A DNA stretch of 64,000 nt from Argopecten irradians (lineage: Eukaryota > Mollusca > Bivalvia > Pectinida > Pectinidae): contig NC_091134.1 of NCBI RefSeq assembly GCF_041381155.1, forward strand, positions 68,242,469-68,306,468, in the 5' to 3' direction. The position numbers and the translations under genes were made by a program. Below are positions 58,791-64,000 of this stretch, piece after piece (positions within the stretch are counted from its first letter, which is position 1; every line of letters begins with the position of its first letter). The notes under the pieces were generated by a model. It saw nothing but the letters and a program-made list of their open reading frames with translations, had not been told where the DNA came from and searched no databases.

Positions 58791-61700
58791 ATTATTTATT
58801 ATTCTTCTCCTGTTTTTGTGAACGCTCTATCGGTCAAACGGTAAGACATAGGATAAAAATGATTTCAGTATGTTTAAACCATGCATCTGAAGGTGTTCCA
58901 TGAACAAAATTAAGTAGGTCAAAAAATCCAAAATGGCCGCCATGACGTAAAACCTTAAAACACAAAAAATGCTATAACTCAAAAAGTATGAAAGCTTTTT
59001 CAAATCTGAAGGTATTTTATTGTAGGGAATGAACATATCTAACTTTTACCCATGACATGTTTCCACAAAATATGTCTCGTTAAAAAGCTCGCTATTAGGT
59101 CAAAGTTTACCAAAAGTGACTATTTTTAGATTTTTTTTTATTATTCATTTTTTCTCCAACTTTTTTCAATACATCGATTTCGGATGTCATTTTGAAGGTT
59201 TGGATGTCTTCAAAAATCAAATTGGTCCACTAATTAATTTTTTATGACGTAATTAATATTTAACTAAGATTTTTTTGCAAATTTCGACAATTATATTTTA
59301 AACATCTCCTCTGATTTCCACCAGTCCGATCAAGCCCAAACTCACACAAGATCTTCAACTGATTACCGTGACTAATTCTTGTTAATATGGTGTTGATTCA
59401 AATTCAAATATGGCCGCAATGACGTCACTTCCGGTTTAACCTAGACAGCCATAACTCGTTAACCACTGAGCCAATTTCTTTCATTTTTTATATGTTATGT
59501 AGAATAGCATACTGAGAAACTTTGTAATTGTACATTTTTCTCTAAAATGTCAACTTCCGGTTGTTTATTGACTCATAGTGCAAAATCGCCGTTTTCGGTG
59601 AAAATCACGAAAAAATCTTCTTCTCAAGTTCTACATAGTATAGAGGCTTCATGTTTTGCATGAAGTAAGCTTAGGTACTTGACTATCGGGTTTGAAAAAA
59701 AAACGAGCTTGACCTTCATCCAAGGTCACAGAGTGCGTGTGATTGTAGAGTTATGAAAATGATCCTGTGAAAATTCAGCTCATTGAGACAGCCGTAGCTC
59801 GTTAACCACAAAGCCAATTACTTTCATTTTTGGATATGTTATGTAGAATCGAAAATGAAACAATTCATTTCTTACAACTTTTCTGTAAAACGTCAACTTC
59901 CGGTTGGAAATAAGGGACAAAGTTCAAAAATGCAATTTTTCGACAAAATCATTAAAAAATCTTCTTCTCAATTTCTAGAAGGCCTAGAGACCTAATATTA
60001 AGCATGAAGCATGCTGACATAAATGCCTACCAAGTTTGTTAATGTGATTGACCTTGACCTATATCAAAGGGCACTCGGGCTAACAATCCTAAAATCTTCA
60101 AATGACTTATTGTAAAGTTCTGAAAGGCCTAAGACCTGGTATTGGACTTTTGGTACGTTGAAACTAAGCGCTACCAAGTGTTTTATAAATGACCTTGAAC
60201 GAAGTAGCTTTTAGGTGAAAAGCCCGTCAAATTGTCCCGGTGACAATTTCTAGTTATTATTCTTATTATTATTATTCTTCTTCCAGTTTTGTGAACGCTC
60301 TATCGGTCAAACGGTAAGACATAGGATAAAAATGATTTCAGTATGTTTAAACCAAACATCTGAAGGTGATCCATGAACAAAATTAAGTAGGTCAAAAAAT
60401 CCAAAATGGCCGCCATGACGTAAAACCTTAAAACACAAAAACTGCTATAACTCAAAAAGTATGAAAGCTATTTCAAATCTGAAGGTATTTTATTGTAGGG
60501 AATGAACATATCTAACTTTTACCCATGACATGTTTCCACAAAATATGTCTCGTTAAAAAGCTCGCTATGAGGTCGAAGTTTACCAAAAGTGACTATTTTT
60601 AGATTTTTTTTTATTATTCATTTTTTCTCCAACTTTTTTCAATACATCGATTCCGGATGTCATTTTGAAGGTTTGGATGTCTTCAAAAATCAAATTGGTC
60701 CACTAATTAATTTTTTATGACGTAATTAATATTTAACTAAGATTTTTTTGCAAATTTCGACAATTATATTTTAAACATCTCCTCTGATTCCACCAGACCA
60801 ATCAAGCCCAAACTCACACAAGATCTTCAACTGATTACCGTGACTAATTCTTGTTAATATGGTGTTGATTCAAATTCAAATATGGCCGCAATGACGTCAC
60901 TTCCGGTTTAACCTAGACAGCCATAACTCGTTAACCACTGAGCCAATTTCTTTCAGTTTTTTATATGTTGTGTAGAATAGCATACTGAGAAACTTTGTAA
61001 TTGTACATTTTTCTCTAAAATGTCAACTTCCGGTTGTTTATTGACTCATAGTGCAAAATCGCCGTTTTCGGTGAAAATCACGAAAAAATCTTCTTGTCAA
61101 GTTCTACATGGTATAGAGGCTTCATGTTTTGCATGAAGTAAGCTTAGGTAGTTGACTACCGGATTTGAAAAAAATAAACGAGCTTGACCATCATCCAAGG
61201 TCACAGAGTGCGTTTGATTGTAGAGTTATGAAAATAATCCTGTGAAAATTCAGCTCATTGAGACAGCCGTAGCCGGTTAACCACACAGCCAATTCCTTTC
61301 ATTTTTGGATATGTTATGAAGAATAAAAAATGAAACAATTAATTTAACAACCACTTTTCTGTAAAACGTCAACTTCCGGTTGGAAATAAGGGACAAAGTT
61401 CAAAAATGCAATTTTTTCGACAAAATCATTAAAAAATCTTCTTGTCAATTTCTAGAAGGCATAGAGACCTAATTTTAAGCATGAAGCATGCTGATATCGA
61501 TGTCTACCAAGTTTTTTAATGTGATTGACCTTGACCTATATCAAAGGGCACTCGGGCAAACAATCCTAAAATCTTCAAATGACTTATTGTAAAGTTTTGA
61601 AAGGCCTAAGACCTGGTATTGGACTTTTGGTACGTTGAAACTAAGCGCTACCAAGTGTGTTATGAATGACCTTGAACGGAGTAGCTTTTAGGTGAAAAGC

Positions 61701-63206
61701 CCGTCAAATTGTCCCGGTGACAATTTCTAGTTCTTATTATTATTATTATTCTTCTTCCTGTTTTTGTGAACGCTCTATCGGTCAAACGGTAAGACATAGG
61801 ATAAAAATGATTTCAGTATGTTTAAACCATGTATCTGAAGGTGTTCCATGAACAAAATTAAGTAGGTCAAAAATTCCAAAATGGCCGCCATGACGTAAAA
61901 CCTAAAAACACAAACTCTGCTATAATTCGAAAAGTATGAAAGCTATTTCAAATCCGAAGATATTTTATTGTAGGGAATGAACATATCTAACTTTTACCCA
62001 TGACATTTTTCGACAAAATATGTCTCGTTAAAAAGCTCGCTATTAGGTCAAAGTTTAACAAAAAAGTGACTATTTTTTTTAGAATTTTTTTTATTTTCAT
62101 TTTTTTTTTCCAAAATTTTTGCATTAAATCGATGCACTATCTCATTCTGAAGGTTTTGATGTCTTCAAATTAAAAATTGGTCCACTAAAAATTATTTTAT
62201 GACGTAATTAATATTTAACTAAGATTTTTTTGCAAATTTCGACAATTATATTTTAAACATCTCCTCTGATTCCACCAGTCCGATCAAGCCCAAACTCACA
62301 CAAGATCTTCCACTTATTACCGTGACTAATTCTTGTTAATATGGTGTTGATTCAAATTCAAATATGGCCGCAATGACGTCACTTCCGGTTTAACCTAGAC
62401 AGCCGTAGCTCGTTAACCACACAGCCAATTACTTTCATTTTTGGATATGTTATGTAGAATAGCATACTGAGAAACTCTGTAATTGTACATTTTTCTCTAA
62501 AATGTCAACTTCCGGTTGTTTATTGACTCATAGTGCAAAATCGCCGTTTTCGGTGAAAATCACGAAAAAAATCTTCTCAAGTTCTACATAGTATAGAGGC
62601 TTCATGTTTTGCATGAAGTAAGCTTAGGTACTTGACTATCGGGTTTGAAAAAAAAACGAGCTTGACCTTCATCCAAGGAACAGAGTGCGTGTGATTGTAG
62701 AGTTATGAAAATAATCCTGTGAAAATTCAGCTCATTGAGACAGCCGTAGCTCGTTAACCACAAAGCCAATTACTTTCATTTTTGGATATGTTATGTAGAA
62801 TCGAAAATGAAACAATTCATTGTGTGACAACTTTTTCTGTAAAACGTCAACTTCCGGTTGGAAATAAGGGACAAAGTTCAAAAATGCAATTTTTCGACAA
62901 AATCATTAAAAAAATCTTCTCAATTTCTAGAAGGCCTAGAGACCTAATATTAAGCATGAAGCATGCTGTCATAAATGCCTACCAAGTTTGTTAATGTGAT
63001 TGACCTTGACCTATATCAAAGGGCACTCGGGCTAACAATCCTAAAATCTTCAAATGACTTATTGTAAAGTTCTGAAAGGCCTAAGACCTGGTATTGGACT
63101 TTTGGTACGTTGAAACTAAGCGCTACCAAGTGTGTTATGAATGACCTTGAACGGAGTAGCTTTTAGGTGAAAAGCCCGTCAAATTGTCCCGTGACAATTT
63201 CTAGTT

Positions 63207-63270
63207 CTTATTAGGGCTTTTCACTTTTTGTGAAAAGACCTATTGTTTTCGTTAAGTTTCTTATTCTTTT
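63207..63270 (+). repeat. Family D single 5' hairpin
   Basis: One copy of the 5' hairpin unit, with AG at 63213-63214, directly after the CTAGTT end of body 5. A complete 3' end followed by a complete 5' start marks a true element boundary. Confidence 0.88.
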
Positions 63271-64000
63271 ATTATTATTATTATTATTATTCTTCTTCCT
63301 GTTTTTGTGAACGCTCTATCGGTCAAACGGTAAGACATAGGATAAAAATGATTTCAGTATGTTTAAACCAAACATCTGAAGGTAATCCATGAACAAAATT
63401 AAGTAGGTTAAATAATCCAAAATGGCCGCCATGACGTAAAACTTAAAAACAAAAAAACTGCTATAACTCAAAAAATATGAAAGCTATTGCAAATCTGAAT
63501 GTATTTTATTGTAGGGAATGAACATATCTAACTTTTATCCATGACATGTTTCCACAAAATATGTCTCGTTAAAAAGCTCACTAGAGGACAAAGTTTACAA
63601 AAAAGTGACTATTTTTAGAATTTTTTTTATTATTCATTTTTTTCCAAAATTTTTGCATTAAATCGATGCACTATGCCATTTTGAAGATTTTGATGTCTTC
63701 AAACTTAAAATTGGTCCACTAATTCATTTTTTATGACGTAATTAATATTTAACTAAGTTTTTTTGCAAATTTCGACAATTATATTTTAAGCATCTCCTCT
63801 GATTCCACCAGTCCGATCAAGCCCAAACTCACACACAAGATCTTCCACTTATTACCGTGACTAATTCTTGTTAATATTGGTGTTGATTCAAATTCAAATA
63901 TGGCCGCAATGACGTCACTTCCGGTTTAACCTAGACAGCCATAACTCGTTAACCACTGAGCCAATTTCTTTCATTTTTTTATATGTGATGTAGAATAGTA

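Larger units (their letters stand above)
55933..64000 (+). mobile_element. Family D rolling-circle-like element, head-to-tail array
   Basis: Six bodies of ~1.2-1.5 kb, aligned by GAACGCTCTATCGGTCAAAC at 56157, 57622, 58820, 60293, 61768 and 63309. Complete bodies end with GTGAAAAGCCC (inverse of the 5' GGGCTTTTCAC), then a hairpin AAATTGTC/GACAATTT, then CTAG and TT (57578, 60250, 61727, 63201). The next body usually starts straight after, in a TTATTATTATTC tract. Each contains AAAATGGCCGCCATGACGT and AATGACGTCACTTCCGG. Body 2 is cut short at about 58555 by new 5' hairpins, and body 6 runs off the window. No ORF of a replicase or helicase is present, so the array is non-autonomous. Confidence 0.82.

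Overview
The window is nuclear DNA from an invertebrate animal, most likely a marine mollusc and probably a bivalve. The evidence is AT-rich sequence, GT-AG introns of a few hundred bases to several kb, a C1q-domain gene of the kind expanded in bivalves, and many non-autonomous elements built like the bivalve pearl/CvA group (terminal hairpin, simple-sequence tract, core of ~160-bp tandem units). The species cannot be named from the sequence. I found no tRNA, rRNA, operon or CRISPR.

Three genes can be supported, all on the + strand. (1) A mitochondrial glutamate carrier of the SLC25A22/SLC25A18 type: nine coding exons from 11282 to 26257 join in frame to 308 residues, with all three carrier signatures. 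A non-coding exon starts at 11110 and a possible promoter lies near 6520-6600. (2) A secreted C1q-domain protein: two exons, 32946-33207 and 34743-35143, 220 residues with signal peptide, coiled coil and C1q domain. (3) A 641-residue unrecognised, mostly disordered protein read from one exon, 48386-50311.

Most of the rest is repeat. Eight minisatellite arrays are present, with units of 49 bp (2300-3535), 36 bp (5690-6475), 67 bp (11879-14720), 50 bp (31640-32545), 42 bp (39595-41660 and 43136-45602), 66 bp (52025-52852) and 99 bp (52925-54490). The long ORFs in several of these exist because the unit length is a multiple of three. Long hairpins lie at 7382-7508, 9794-9943, 31432-31510, 42981-43134 and 54592-54755. 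A TTAA-ended terminal-inverted-repeat element occupies 7581-8973, and a ~290-bp inverted-repeat element sits in carrier intron 5.

Two signals stand out. First, the carrier gene has copied its own splice junctions in tandem: the exon 2/intron 2 donor about 43 times as a 67-bp minisatellite, the intron 3 acceptor three times, and the intron 5 acceptor twice. Use of any extra copy I checked brings in a stop codon. Second, elements of four sequence families (14797-16500, 17319-18650, 19935-20804, 23926-25961, 33495-34645, 55933-64000) share terminal logic: they begin T^AG with a 5' hairpin and, where complete, end in a 3' hairpin plus CTTG or CTAG followed by T. This matches rolling-circle Helentron/HINE-type elements. 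The 5' stem of one family shows a compensatory base-pair change. The last family forms a head-to-tail concatemer of ~1.5-kb units, each carrying a composite CRE-ETS motif.
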